A program made the translations under genes and the position numbers. From Emydura subglobosa (Eukaryota > Chordata > Testudines > Chelidae), in NCBI GenBank assembly GCA_007922225.1, contig ML679959.1, positions 26,588,216 through 26,652,215 of the forward strand: 64,000 bases of DNA, in the 5' to 3' direction. This document shows, in pieces, positions 33,701 through 47,285 of the stretch (positions are counted from its first letter, which is position 1; every line of letters starts with the position of its first letter). The notes below the pieces were generated by a model. The model had not been told where the DNA came from. It saw only the letters and a list, made by a program, of their open reading frames with translations, and did no database searches.

Positions 33701-34297
33701 AGAGCAGTTGTCTGATCAGCGGCAAGGGCTGCCAGGACCTTTGGCTGAATTTCTTCCTTGAAGAAGAGTGAAGCTGGTAGACTCTGGGTTTTGTTTATAA
33801 ATTAGCAGATGATTTCAGGGAGCACTTGTTATTTTGAAATGTCTCCATCTTGTTTGCATCCCCTACCCCTCTATGGCTGGGCAATTAAATTACCTTCTAC
33901 ATCGAAAGTATGTAACAGAGCAGTCATAAATGTTGCCTTGTAAATAGAATTTTACTGTTTTAAAATATAATGGTCACATGGTACCCCTGCTTCTTTTTAT
34001 AAACCACTCAATCCCAGTTTTATGCCTTTCATCCTACATCTGCTTGGCCAACCGTGTTTTGACGACCTCGGGAAAAACATCTGCGTATGCACCTCTGAAG
34101 TCTCAGTTTTCAATCCTTTTTTGGTAAAGAAGTCTCCCAATTTTCATTGACCCTAAAAAATTCTAATTATGCAAGTTATGTTCCTGGCTGCACTTTTCTT
34201 TGGATACTCAAAGTTTTTTGCATAACAGTTCAAAAACTGCTAGCATTACAAATGGACTCAGTAGGTAGTTCATTTGCAGAATCTCTCAAATAATTAT

Positions 34298-34505
34298 CTG
34301 GCCCTATCACCACAGTACCTGAGTGCCTCACAATCTTTAATGTATTTATCCTCACAATATCCTGTGAGTAGGTAAGTATTGTTATCCTCAGATGGGGAAC
34401 TGAGGCACATAGAGGCTATATGATTCACCTAAGATCACCCAAGAAGTCTATCGCAGAGCAGAGAATTGATGCCTTCTTAAGTCTCAGTCTAGAATCCTCA
34501 ATTTC
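34298..34505 (-). repeat. MIR SINE
   Basis: The plus strand reads 'atcctcacaatatcctgtgagtaggtaagtattgttatcctcagatggggaactgaggcac...', the reverse complement of the MIR core and 3' part. This is an ancient amniote SINE and is not active. Confidence 0.8.
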
Positions 34506-35654
34506 AGCCCATCCTTCCACAAGAGTTAGAGATTGCTTTATCATATCTAAACTTTTCCCTTCCTTAGTTTATTTCCATAGTAGAGAAACATTTACTTCAT
34601 ATTACGTGGTCTCTGAGGATGAGGGGATTTGCTAAAACATCATTTTTCATGGACTAAATCTAGCAGAATTATAATGGGGATAAGAGGAACATTCAGCCTC
34701 TTCCAAATGAAGCCCAAGTGTTTCTTGTAATAGTGATAGGATACTAGTAATGTCTGCCAGCAAATTCTACACAATCCCCAGCAGACTGACACAGAAATGT
34801 TTGAAAATACACAAACCCCTTTGTCTTTGTGGATTTTCCCTTGGAACTACCTGTTCCTTCCCTGCCCTCCACTCCAGTTAAATGCATGTTTTCTCTGGAA
34901 AAAGTTTTCTGCTGTCTCAGCAACCAAGTACAATAAAAGAAGCAATAAAAGGATGATTTTTTTCAAAGTTAAACTACACTGCAAAACAATGCCATTAAAA
35001 GTTACCATGCACAAGGCAGTTTTAGCAGTATGCAGTATAATCAGTACCTGTCCGAGCAGATCAAATGTGGAAGCGCCAAGCTGTCAGTGTCTGATTCTTC
35101 TTATGTGGAACTTGTTAGTCTACACAGCAGTTTGCATAATAATACCGGACATATTCACTGGCAATCTAGTTTTAAAAACTAATAGTGCATATTAACCAAT
35201 TTGCCTTCACAGTGAAAAAACGAGTTCATTTTTTAGTTGCTGCAACTTCTTAGAACAGCAAAATTGCCCCAAGTGAAACTGAAGGACAAATCCCAGCAGA
35301 AGCGGAGCTACAACCATGCAACGTAACAGGACTTCCCTGAGACAAGGTACATCAAGAGTCGCCCAGTACTAAAGCTAACGTTTAACACATGAGTCTTTTT
35401 AGTAGAGAAGAAAATATGTTCACATATGCTACGCATGCATAAATTTAAGGGCCTGTTAGCAATTCCAATCTCATTTTCATCCCCTTGCCCAGGGTTTCCA
35501 ATCTTTTTGAGCAAATGTAGATTTATTTATATATCCCCAATAGTTAAAACAGTACCAGGTTACCAGATGTGTGCCATTCAGGGCCTCATCTCCCATTCAA
35601 AAGTGCATGCTCCACCACGCCAGGAGTTTACACTATTCTAAATTTCACTCTTGC

Positions 35655-35735
35655 GATCATGAGCTCTTCAGGGTACAGACCCTCTCTTAGTATGTGCATG
35701 TGCAGCACCTAGCACAACTGGTCCCTGCAACATCA
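35655..35735 (-). repeat. Dispersed sauropsid repeat fragment
   Basis: The segment '...atgagctcttcagggtacagac...gtgcagcacctagcacaactggtccct' is a relative, in the opposite orientation, of the fragment at 9541-9660. It ends about 55 bases from the PSMD1 splice donor at 35790. Confidence 0.5.
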
Positions 35736-35790
35736 TCTTTACCCAAGGCCATTTCTCCCAATACAAGCTGAATAATAACCTATCGCTCAC

Positions 35791-35907
35791 TTTTGGACAG
35801 GTGATCTCAGTCTGTTGAATCATGATAAGGGCAGATGCAATCAGAGCTCCTTGACGCACGTAGTTCACAGGATCATTTGTCATCGGCTCAAGTAAATTAA
35901 TTGCTTC
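35791..35907 (-). CDS. PSMD1: PSMD1 coding exon (PC-repeat region)
   Basis: The exon has 117 bases, 39 codons, phase 0 at both ends, after an acceptor with eight T (TTTTTTTTAG) and before a GTGAGC donor. The peptide starts [20 protein letters not shown], continues [14 protein letters not shown] and ends ITCPK. The first part is the turn and the second the helix of a PC repeat. It follows CCAGTGNK of the upstream exon and precedes VSQFRQ, as in mammals. Confidence 0.97.
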
Positions 35908-36244
35908 CTAAAAAAAACAAATGCACACACAAAGTTAACCTTATTACTTTTTAAACACCAGGTTTCAGTCAGTCTAATGAAGGGTGATTAGATTAGGGTC
36001 ATCAGCAGGCTGGGGAATGAGTTATAGTTTACTACTCTATTATTTCTATTTTGCCCATCACTGTGATATCTGGGCAAATATTACAGAAATGTGCACTTAC
36101 GCTGTAGACTTTTGCTCAAAGCTAGAGGGGTTAGAATTTGCTGAACAAAACAATGCCAGAATTACCAAAATCTGTATTTGTTGCGAGCAGAAATGTGAAA
36201 AAAGTATTTGGCAAGCTAGAATTATTGACAATAATGATAAAAAT

Positions 36245-36475
36245 ATCATACTTTACACTTATATATGTTGCTCTTGCCTCACTTCTACAGTGCTTCCCTT
36301 TCTAGTGAGCACTAAGGAAGCTACGTTTTAGCTTCATTTTACTCAAGGTGTAACAGGCATAGAGCTGTCCAATGATTTGCCCAAGGTTATACTGTGAGTC
36401 AACATGAGAGCCAGTAATACAACACAGGTCTCCTAACTCCCAGTCCTGTGCTTTATCCACCAGACTACAAAGCTT
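36245..36475 (-). repeat. MIR-type SINE
   Basis: The words 'gatttgcccaaggttatactgtgagtc' and 'ctaactcccagtcctgtgctttatccaccagactac' match the reverse complement of MIR/CORE-SINE sequence, the second being the tRNA-related end. Confidence 0.7.
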
Positions 36476-38242
36476 TTAATTTTAAGAAAGAATATATCTC
36501 GCTTCCAACACAAGTAGTACTATCTCCACAGGTATATCATTTAGTGAAGCTATGTTTTGAAGACAGATACACTGCTTCGGAACTTATGATTGCTTTCTTT
36601 AGATTCCATGGTTTGAGGTCAGAAAATTCTTTGACAGTTACAAGTGTAAAGCCAACTTGACATGCAATAGATCTATCATTAAGCATTTCTAAAGCATGTT
36701 TCAACAAGTATTTCAATATTGCACATGGATTATGTAAAGAAGCAAGAACTGTCCAGAAGAAACAGTCTATTGTATGCATATTGCTTATGGATACCCAGTG
36801 CTGCTGTTCCTTTCTGTAGAGCAGATGTCAATTTGGTATGCCTGCAAACTAAGCACCATGTACATCTGTAATTTCTCCACAGAAGCTCAGTCCACTTTGT
36901 AAATAATCCTTTAAAGTGTTCTTCTAATTGCTTACTAAAAACAGTACACAGAGTTACTACAGGTCAGAATTACATTTTCAATAGGGCTTTTCAAGATTCT
37001 TGGAGAGAGTAAAACTAAACGGAAAAAGGTGTCATAATTACTTGTATGCCCATAGGTCTCCAAGGATAGATCCCACATAGGCATCTATGGGGCATTCTAC
37101 AATATTATGGGAATGTCTTTCTGAAAGGCATACATCCAGGTGAATGTAGAAACATTTGATCATAAGCAATCCTAGGACTCCACCCTGCTATAGGGTAAAC
37201 ACCAAAGAATTTTACAACTTAATTATTGCACTACAATCTTCTGATTGTAAACTAGACTCCATTCTGTTTTAACTGTCTCTTGTGCAGGACTTCCATACTG
37301 GCAATGTCTCCACCAATGATGCAATTTCCTAGGAATACATAAAAAAGACTCTCAAAAGCAATTTGATTTTAACCAGAATACTAATGTCAAGAACCACTTC
37401 TACAAATTACATTGCAACATCAGCCCTACTTTTTGCCATATGAACTTTCCAAATCCATGCCGTCTCCTTTCAAAAGGCTGTGCTGTGTCTTATTGCCTGT
37501 ATGAATTTGTGCCTCACTAGTAACGTTGGAGGTGTTCAATTGCCCTTCAGCCTAACAAAAAATTTAACTTAATTTCCAATCTCTCGTTACAATATATTAA
37601 CTTAGCCTTTAAAAGATGCTGATATAAAGCACCAGAAAACACAGTCTAACATAAACAGATGCTTCAGATCTTTATTTCAGAAACACAAATAAAGCACTGA
37701 ACCTCAGCCAGACAGGTTCTATTATCTTGATCGTATAAATTATCTGGAAATAAAACAGACCTGGATTGTATGACTAAGAGCATTTCCATTAAATTAACTT
37801 GTCAGATGCGGCATGTCAGTGAACATTAGTTCCTCAATGCCACATTTCCATCTGAAAAAAGGAACTTGGAAGAAAACATGGCTTCCAATTTGCTTTCAGG
37901 CTAACAAGACTTACATGCAAGTCATCTTATGAGTGCAGACAGAGAACATCATAACTATGTGCACATTAAACACAAGGGTTATATTCATGAGTGTGCATGA
38001 ACATATGATAATCTAGGAATAGATTTTTAGTAAAGGGTGGGAAGGGGGGGGGGTGGAGATGGTGATAAAACTGGAAACAATGGATGAAGTTACTGACCTT
38101 TATGATCCATCAGAAAGAACTTTGCACCATACCAGACTGAAATCTGCTAATCTGATTGCTTAAAGCTTACTCCTTGTCGCAGTAAAGCAATTTATATTTC
38201 CTAACTATTCCACACTGACTGGAACAGCTCAACACTGTACAC

Positions 38243-38400
38243 CAGGGGTGTCAAACTCATTTGCTATGGTGGGCCAGATTTGAATTAAATATACTTCAAA
38301 AGGGCCATACATACCATATCGCGAAATACTCGGCACAATCATTTTTATGTAGAATTATATTTTATTTGCTAGATATCAGCGACATAAAAACTGCAGTAAA
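38243..38400 (+). mobile_element. One end of a hAT-type DNA transposon
   Basis: Starts with 'caggggtgtcaaactcat' followed by 'gtgggccagatttgaattaaa', a terminus used by many vertebrate hAT families. A matching inverted terminus was searched for to 39700 and not found, so it is a fragment. No transposase motif could be recognised nearby. Confidence 0.5.
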
Positions 38401-39014
38401 TTCACTTCTACGACTACTACTATTTTACGATTAAAAGAATCAATCGATGATTAAGAATTATAGTACTGCGCAATGCCCCAAGGATGCTCTGAGTTTAATG
38501 TATTGTACTTCTAAACTTTAGAAACTCTAATGTCATTGTTTGAAACATTTGATTATTAAAATGTGTTTATCTAGTTTTTTGATGTGTGTTGTACCACAGA
38601 TTGGCAGAAGCATGGGGAAAGCTTAGCCACGGTATCAGGGTTAAAATGTAAAGAAGCTTTAAAAGGCTTTGCAGCTGTGATTTGAACTTTGGCTAAAACT
38701 TGTAATAATTGGTTTTCGGTGCTGAGTCCATTTAACCAGACTGAATTTGTAGATTTAGCTGGCATAAGGAAAATCCTGAGATTATAAATCCTTAATCAGA
38801 CAGACAGCCACCTTCTTAGATTTCTATTCGGATATATCAGATTCTGGGCTGTCTTTTTGAGAGCTCCGGCACAGAACTCACAGCCCAGTGAAGCAGGGAC
38901 TGAAATGACTTTAAGCTGCCTTAACGCCCTCCCGTTCCTGGGCTGCTCTGGGGCTGGGTCCCTCGAATAAATAAGACAGCTCTGGGGCAACCTCCACCGA
39001 GGCAGGGAAAGGTA

Positions 39015-39018
<4 letters not shown>

Positions 39019-39048
<30 letters not shown>
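39019..39048. repeat. 30-base A tract
   Basis: Thirty consecutive A on the plus strand, directly before an unassigned CpG-containing segment. It could be the tail of a retrocopy on the plus strand ending here, but no gene sequence was recognised upstream of it. Confidence 0.9.
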
Positions 39049-39052
<4 letters not shown>

Positions 39053-40011
39053 GGTAAGTGCAAATATGAGAGACCCTGGCAAATTCTTAGCATGTTCTCG
39101 CTGCCATTGCTCACCCTGAAATTGTTAAGCGCAGAGATCAAGATGTTCAGGCAGGTTTTGCTTGACAACGTCTAATCTTGCAGTGGGGCGGCTCATAATG
39201 GCTGTGCAGCCATTTGCATTGCAGCTTTTGAGTATGCTGTCTTATCGCACAGGTGGCACAAGAGAGCTAAGTCTCATGGTGTTGTTCTCTCTGGCGGCAG
39301 CGTGCGACGCCGCCAGAGATTACCACGCTGTGAGATGTTGCGGCAACGCGCACTGCTGCCAGGAGCCGGACCAAAAAGGTTGATGCTGCCGTACACAATG
39401 CCCTCTCCCCTAAGAAAAAGAATCCTCAACGTACACGCATTTAAAGTGCAAAAATGTTCGATGAAGCTTCATTTGTGTGATGTGACTTTGCTATGTGGCT
39501 ATCATGCCGATTATGAAACACAGAAAAGGAGTGTCAGGATAATGCACACTATTGTGTCCCTCCCCCCCCACTCAGTGCTCAAAAATAAAAAATGTAAGCC
39601 AAAAAAAGGTCAAACTCTCGGGTAAACCACCAATGTTTGTGTCTTGGAACAAATGTTTGTGACATATCCAGACATTTACAAACATGTAACCCAACAAGTT
39701 AATTGGCAATCAATTGACTAGAATTAAAAATCCTCCAATGTAGACAAACTCTAAGAGGGTGGAAATTGTGAACAAATGCATTTTGTTCTGCCTCATCTAT
39801 TTGCTTTTCCTATAAGCAGAAAAAAAAAGATTACTTCACTCAATGTAATAAAGCACAGAATGTGAGGAAATGCTGACACACTCCAACTGGCTGGAAGAGC
39901 ATATGCGTGAAATAATGCTCTATTTTTGCGACACTTTTCATGAACATATCTGTAGAAGGAAAGACAGCAGGACATGTCTCGGATTGGCTATCATTGGCTT
40001 TTTGGCCTCAC

Positions 40012-40126
40012 CTTATTTCCTGTGCCAGCGCAACAGATGCCCAGAGCCATGGCAGCCCCATAACGCACATGTGGGTTGTAGCTTTCAGACAGCAAAGAAA
40101 CTACACTGGGACACTGTTCAGGAGTC
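40012..40126 (-). CDS. PSMD1: PSMD1 coding exon, most upstream one in the window
   Basis: The exon has 115 bases: one base finishes a split codon, then 38 codons follow. It lies between an acceptor reading TTTTCCTAG and a donor reading GTGAGG. The peptide starts [20 protein letters not shown] and ends [18 protein letters not shown], a classical PC repeat with the GAAMALG small-residue helix. If the protein has the human length of about 953 residues, this exon starts near residue 626. The exon before it was searched for up to 64000 on the minus strand and not found. Confidence 0.97.
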
Positions 40127-41214
40127 CTAGGAAAAGACAAAAAGAATAGATTGGATTATTATGTCATTTGAGAACTTAGAGGTTCCACTTCTTGACTGTA
40201 CTGAAAAAATAAATCCTCCTTCCACATAATTTGCACACTGCATATTTGATTAAGCTTTACCACTGTGCTAGAGAAGGACAGGAACACCCTGTGAACATCC
40301 CTCTACTGTGCACACCAGATGAGAGACACAAGTCCCATGGGTAAAGGCTAGCATTTCTTTCAGATGATTAGGGTGCTGGGTAAGGGAACATATCTTGACA
40401 TCTGTGAAGACAGAAGTCCTCTTTGTCTCTCAAACTCACACCCCAGTGACAACAGCAGCACAGGACTGCTTCCAGGGGGAGAGAGATTATGGAGTCTGCA
40501 CCTATTCAGTACTGCGTCTCGGTCAGTTGACCCCTACAGACTAAAAATGGGACAGACCACCAGCCCATTTCAAATATGCCAGCAGTCCACTGGGCCTGCC
40601 TAGTCACTACAGTAGTGGAATTTCTAATCCGCCGCCTGTGGCAATGAAAGGACTGTGAACATTTAATACCTAAGAAGCAGTACACAAGCTACTCACATTT
40701 GGGGGGATATTCATTTCTCTCCTGTATTTACAGATCATATTTTGTCATTCCATTAATCGGACACGTACACAAATCTTCAAAGTACTGTGTGCGGCCAGTT
40801 TTAACATTACAGATGTAGAAAAGCAAAAGTTCTTCAAAGCAAACTTATCAAAGTGAACTTTCTCCATTCAGAAGGAGACAGCGTTCTTTTCACACCCAAA
40901 GTTCATAACTCACAAGCACTACAAACTGCACTCACATCTGTCAAGGCTAATCTTTTAAATTTAGCTAGCTGGCCAACACTGATGACAATGGTAATATATG
41001 ATAATAGTTAGCACGTACATGTTCCTGAAAGAGAGGGAAGGCAAACCATGGGCTGCAGTGACTGAATTATGACCATCTAGATATTTCTATAGTTCCTATC
41101 ACTGTATTAACGAGGCACATCTCACTATACCTTCTCTTCTAGACTGCTCTTTGTATAGATGCCTGTAATTTTACACCCAGATTTACCACCACGATACTTA
41201 ACCCAATTTATATT

Positions 41215-41395
41215 AAGAGGCAGCAGCGTCTAATAATTTGACAAGGAAGTGAGCCAGGAACTCCTGGGTTCTACTTTTTGGTTCTGACTCCCTGTGTGAC
41301 CTTGGGCCAGTCAATTCATTTCTCTGCAACAGCTTCCTCTCTGGAAAAATGGGGATAGAAAACTACTGTGGTTACTGTTTGCACACAAGTAATAC
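41215..41395 (+). repeat. MIR-type SINE
   Basis: The segment 'ctgggttctactttttggttctgactccctgtgtgaccttgggccagtcaattcatttctctg...cttcctctctggaaaaatggggata' follows the MIR sense consensus. Confidence 0.8.
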
Positions 41396-43664
41396 ATAAC
41401 AATATCTAGAGTAATGAAAAGGTCAGCAGTACATCAAGACATTCAGGTGAAACCATGAGATACCAGTGAGCCGCCAGAACGAAAGGACTATTTACAATTC
41501 AAAAATTGTTTTTTTAATTTTAATGTACACCTAAAATCAGGGCGTGGGGACCTCTGTTCTGATGTCATGACTGATATCATTGACGTCACTGACCATACTT
41601 AAATAACTACAACACCAGGTCCCAAATCCACTGTTTGCAGACACCCAAAAAGCTTCGACTCTGCTAACCTTCCCCTCACAAATTCTCCCAATACCCCTCA
41701 TTGCTATCTTCTAAACTCTCCTGTGCACTCCCCTCCGCCCCCATCGTTGCCTCCCACTGCCATCTAACATCTGCAGTTGCCCACATTTCTGCTTTGAATG
41801 CTGCTGCAGCAGCTCAGCTTGACAAGACCCTCAACCCTCCAGCAGTAACGGCAGCAAGATGGTGGGATCTCATAATTCAGGAGGGAAAGCCATGAATTCT
41901 GAGCAAGTGCACTCCCCTCACATAGATCACAACGTTCCATCAACATCCCATTCTGCTTCCGAGGCTCCCTCGCTGACACCTCTAGACAGCACAGAGATGA
42001 TCCAGTCCAGCACTTTCCGAAGAGCAATCACAACGGCTCAGAAGAAAAGCCAACAAAAGGGGAATGACTCAAGTTTATTCCTTGAAACAGGGCTGGAAGC
42101 TCTGCTGTATTCAAGACACAACCTTGACTAGGAATGTAAATAGGAGGAGGAAGAACTGGGGGTCAGTTAAGCAAGCGGCACTGAATCCTACCTTGCAAGC
42201 TAGCAGCAGGAGTAACGGCTATAAACTATAAGAACACGCATTAAATTACTTGTCATCTTCCAGCTCAAACAACAGCTCAAACACTGACAGTCTCTTTAAA
42301 AAACGAGCTGTTGTGGAGACAGGGAATGACAAATCCTTTAATAAATGAGCTTAAGCATTCAGCTGTGCAGAAAACTTAGGCTGGTGTACTAAGGTTCTCA
42401 ACACCTTTGTGTTTGCTTTACTTGAACTTTTGTTGAACAGGCAAATTGCAAGCCAAAGAGTAGGAAAACTTCTCTGGGAAAAGATAGGACTATACATTTT
42501 GCTAGCACCAATAGCCACATGCATTAATCATGCTGTAAAACCTAGTTTTCTGAACCTGAGTTTAATGACGAATGCCTCAGAACTAGATGTTCTATGATAG
42601 TCTGCTACTAAAAATTGGAATTACTTTAAACCAATGGATTATAGAATTCTCATACAGATCTACAACAATCAAGTTGATTTCTGACAGTTGTTTTGAATGC
42701 TTTTATCTACAGCCCTTTATTAAACCAGTCAAATGCTCTCAAAGGTGGTCTTACGTAGACCCACATTTGGAAAACAAAATGTGAAACAGCCAGTAATGAA
42801 ATCTGATGACGTTTTCCAGGCACTTGAAATGTCCAAAGCTAAATATACCTGTCTGAGTAAGGAAAAAATTTTAGCGATTAAACTGATGAAAATATTTACT
42901 CCTGGTTAAACCGAGTCTTTCATTAAGAGACATGCACAGGGAAAGCATCATCTCTTAGTAACTAGAGCGCTCAATACAGACCAGCTTCATCACAGAACCA
43001 AGTTGCGAATTATTTGCACGCACATCCATTTTGCTGAGCACAAGGCTGTTAAGCCTAGAAAAACTCAAGCTGACTGGGAATTTGGGGGTGACAATCAACC
43101 TGTTGGAGGTTAACCATTTGGAGAATCCCGTTTCCTCTCAATAGCCCAATGTGCTCCACATTAGAGTCTCCAGAACATGTTTTCCCACCTTTTGAAGAGT
43201 TAAAAGGTGGAAGCCAGGAAACAGAAGGATCAGTAGATGACTGAAACTATAAAACAAGGTTCTATAAAACTACTTTGAGAAAAAAAGAGCAACGTGTTGG
43301 AGAACAGGTTTTAGCATCTATGTTTAATGAATAACAATTGCCAGTCTCTCTGTGGCTAATAAGCTTACAACATTCTAAGGTTTATCATAAAGACTCAGGC
43401 CCATTTTGATTTGGGACAAAATGGTGGCCTTGTTTAGTACTATTCGCTTTGCAGAATGGCTTTGTATTTAGAGATCAGATGAAAATCTGAGAGACTAACA
43501 AGTAACACCCAGATTTGTATCAAGTCTAAATCTTAAACACGGAAGTAAACATGACACAGCAGAATAATATCTTGAAATTCAGTGGGTAGAAATCTCAATG
43601 GGGGATTCAATTTTGCACTACCACTTTTAGAGGGGAAACATCTGAAAACAGACATACTTGACAG

Positions 43665-43830
43665 ATTTTAAGGCCAGAAGGGACCATTATGATAATCTGA
43701 CTGACTTCTTGCACAACACAGGCCATACATCAAATTTCACCCAGTAATTCCTGCATTGAGCCCAGTAAAATGTGGTTAAATTAGAACATGTATTTTAGAT
43801 AGACAAAAAATATTTATTCTTAAATTAAAT
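43665..43830 (-). repeat. CR1 3' end fragment
   Basis: The plus strand reads '...aaggccagaagggaccattatgataatctgactgac...cacaacacaggccatacatcaa', the reverse complement of a common CR1 tail, diverged. Confidence 0.65.
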
Positions 43831-46119
43831 CATCTCTGTTCCTTCCTTTTGTTCCTAACAAATATGAAATATGGGTTTCGCACTAGCAACTACCATCAAT
43901 CTTTTTTTTTAAACAAACAAAAAAAGAGTTTGGTCTTACACTGCCTGACAATTTTAAAAAATCGTCACTTTAACAGCACTAGCAGATGTTGCTCTAACTA
44001 ACCTGTTAAAAGAATAAACATCCCAAAGGAAGCCACATTCTTGCCTGCTATTTGAAATAAATCTGCTGAATTAACACTTACCTTATGAAGCAAAACCATT
44101 TAATAAAACCATGGAGCCCTCTTAATGCATGCTTACTTACGGACACGTCTGCTAAATGTTGCTGAACTGAAATCTTAGTTTCATACGTTTCTTCTGTAGT
44201 TTTAAAGCTTTTCACTTCATCAGTACAGACTCTGGCCATGGTAGCATATCTTTGTCACCTTCTGATACAGTTTTCTTATGAAGTTCTCACCATGAACAGA
44301 ACTCAAGACAGCTTTCAATGCCAGCACCTTATATCTTCATATATAGCCACATCCCCAGTGCTAAATTTGTCATGAAAGAGGTGCTGGGACTCAAGCAATT
44401 TTTTTTTTTTTTTTACTTTCATAACTGATGTGGCAAGCCTAGAGGTAACAAGGCTCAGCCCTGGCATAAATTAAGCACTGCACTTAAAATTTCCCAAAAC
44501 CAAACTTTCTCAAAAACTTTAGTCTCTATTCCCTACCAATTCCATATAGGAAAAAATTATACAATTATTTTAAAGTCAGCTGTAAAGCTCTTTACCTGTC
44601 CAGGCTTAAATCCAGGGTTTAGCATTTCTCCTACAAGAGTTGACATCCTTATGTTACTTTACACCATTAGTAAAAAGGAAATGACTGAAAATTTATTTGG
44701 GTCCTGGCCGATAGTTTTTCCTGTGTCACCGGCCAAGTAGACTCAAAGAATAAAGTACTGCAATACAGAACCTTCCAGCCCTAGATCACCAGTTATGAAT
44801 CTATGGCTTGGGCTCATTACCATCTGATGACTGCTCAGTTGCTCCTCTGTGGAGCAAGAAGCTCAGATCTTGGTGAACCAGTGTCCATATCCCAAAACAC
44901 ACCAACACAGCTGACACCTCTTTGTTGACTGTCTCAATAGAAAGGCCAGAGACTGAATGGGCCAGAGAGAGCAAGCTACCCTCTCAGTCCAGCAGTTGAC
45001 CCCACGAGGTTAGGGTTGAGACAAATTTGCAGAAGACAGTCAGAAAAGATTTTACTGCTTTGGTTTCTATTCTGTGGATAAAGGACATCAGTTTCCAGGT
45101 CTCAAATTGGCTCATTTTATGAGTAATAAACAAAGCCAATTAAAAAAAAAAAAAAAAGATTTAAGACAGTCTACCAGGACATCAAGAAAAGATTCTCAAC
45201 AGAACAAAATGGCCGATATTTTATTAGTTTTACTCACCACTCGGTTCCTCAAAAAAACCTCTAAAGAAAAACAAATAGTTCATGCAGCTAAGGATTCTGA
45301 GCCTTTACTGAAACATGGGGCCAGAACAGAGAAAGCACAGAAAAGACTATTAACTATCATCCAAAGGGCCTGGTCCATTTTAACTATTATCTCATTAGTT
45401 CCTAGAGATGCTGACGTCCTAGAAACAGATAAATCGATTAGCAATTGAACCCGGCATTGAATATGCCCAGAAACATTATTCAGAGGAGCAATCATTTGGG
45501 ATTCCCACTGCTCCTAGGGAGGAGAGTTGGAACGGAGCTTATCCTAAATCCACAAACAAAACGTCATAAAGTAAAAGCAGAAAGTTGATATATGGGAAGC
45601 CTGTAATAAAGGCCTTGCAAAGAATTCAGCCAGTCAGAACACAGGGTGGTCTGAGTACAAAGACATTTTGATCAGCTGAACAAGGGTGGTCATGTTTCAG
45701 TGAGTGTCATGAATGGCTTCCCTGGATCTCCAAAATTATCAGAAGATTCCTTCCCTTGCCCCTGCGATCCAATTTTTCATAACACTTATGCTAGGATATT
45801 TTAAGGCACTTGATTTGGGGCTTCCCTTGAAGACCACTTACAGGTCCCAACTACTGCAGGATGCAGCAGCGTAACTACTTAGTGGGCTTGACTTAGAAGA
45901 ATCTCATTGGGACACTTTTTGGTGTATGCACCCTCTTCTCATTCACATTCTTCCTAGAAACTCCCTGCTTGCAGGAAGTGTGTAAGTAGTAAGATAATAG
46001 AAACTAAAACAAACTTAGCTCCCTCCCCGGGGTCTTCCACTGTTTAGTCTACCCAGATTCTTAGATCATGCTTATTCACCACAGTAACAGCATTTCAGTG
46101 CATCCTTTCTTCTGTATCT

Positions 46120-46215
46120 GTTTTCTACACTATGCACCCATCGGGACAGAGACTGACTACTTCCCTGGTACATTTCTACAGCACTTAATTAATAAACAAT
46201 TAATATACATAAAAG
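46120..46215 (-). repeat. Dispersed sauropsid repeat fragment
   Basis: Diverged relative of 35655-35735 ('cgggacagagactgactacttccctggtacatttctacagcactt'). The family name is uncertain. Confidence 0.4.
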
Positions 46216-47285
46216 GCAAGCAATAGGTACATAAGGCTGCCAAAAGTAAACCATCACATCATGTGTGAGAAGAACTAAAAATGGAAGTGTCTGAACCATC
46301 AGTGAAGTTATGCAAACATTTTTTGTTGGACTCTAAATATTTAAGGACTTTACAATTTAGAGAAAAATGAGACCTTTGAAAATTAAAGAACAATGCCAAA
46401 TATACTTTTAAAAACCACTTCATTAATTCTCCCTGTTTATTTTTCAGAAGGTTCCAAATATTTATGATTTTTCCTAACTATTTGACCTTAATAAATCATA
46501 CACTATGGAACCATTTCCATACAGTGAATGCCCAGCACACTCATACTGCCATGACAGAGGACACATAAAAAGTTAGAAATTTCATTCAAGCAATAATGAC
46601 TTCACAAAGCAGAAAAATTGAAATCCAATCACAAGATTTGGGGTCATTTCTAGAGAGAAGTATTGATGGCTCTTTACAGACAAGAAAAGACCGTCTCTAC
46701 CCCAAAAAGCAAGCAACTGAAGAGAAAATAGACAATGAGGATGGGGAGAGAGAACACAACAGGATTTTATGCAGTTTGCTTATGTTTGGCATGAATTTTC
46801 TAATTCTGCTCATCTCCTCCTTTCTCAAGCATCTCCAGGCCCTTTTTGACATTTCACTCCCAAGCCTGGAATAACCTTCCATAATCCTGTGAACACTGCA
46901 GCTTCCTTCCCCACAGTAGCTTCCCCTAAAACACTTCCCTCTATCTAGCTGGCACTGCATATACAAGAGGAACTTCTGTGAGATTTAGCAGTCATCCACC
47001 ACTGGGTGAGCCCTCCTTTGCATTAATGTATCACATCTACATTAGGGGCTTGGACCAGTTTGATGACATTGCTGTCATTTCACCTGTGCAAATTTATCTA
47101 ATGTGGAGAGGGACTAATTCAGTAAAATAGTATAAGTGGTCTCGGAAAGAATGACCAATGAGGTGGAAAAATCTGGAAATTAAAAATTATTTAGGATAGT
47201 TAATTCTAGAGAAGGCTGTGAGGAATATGAGTAGGATCCAGCAAGACTAGACGAGGGGGAAGTATGCAAGTAGATGAAACTAATG

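Larger units (their letters stand above)
35908..40011 (-). other. PSMD1: PSMD1 intron
   Basis: Bounded by a GTGAGG donor (40011-40006) and a T-rich acceptor. It contains a MIR, a hAT-type terminus and a 30-base A tract. The segment 39050-39640 contains CpG-rich stretches that I could not assign. Confidence 0.6.

Noticed and set aside
45074..45448. Plus-strand open frame of 124 codons
   Set aside because: It runs through an A tract, has low complexity (KKKKK) and no recognisable domain. Probably chance.
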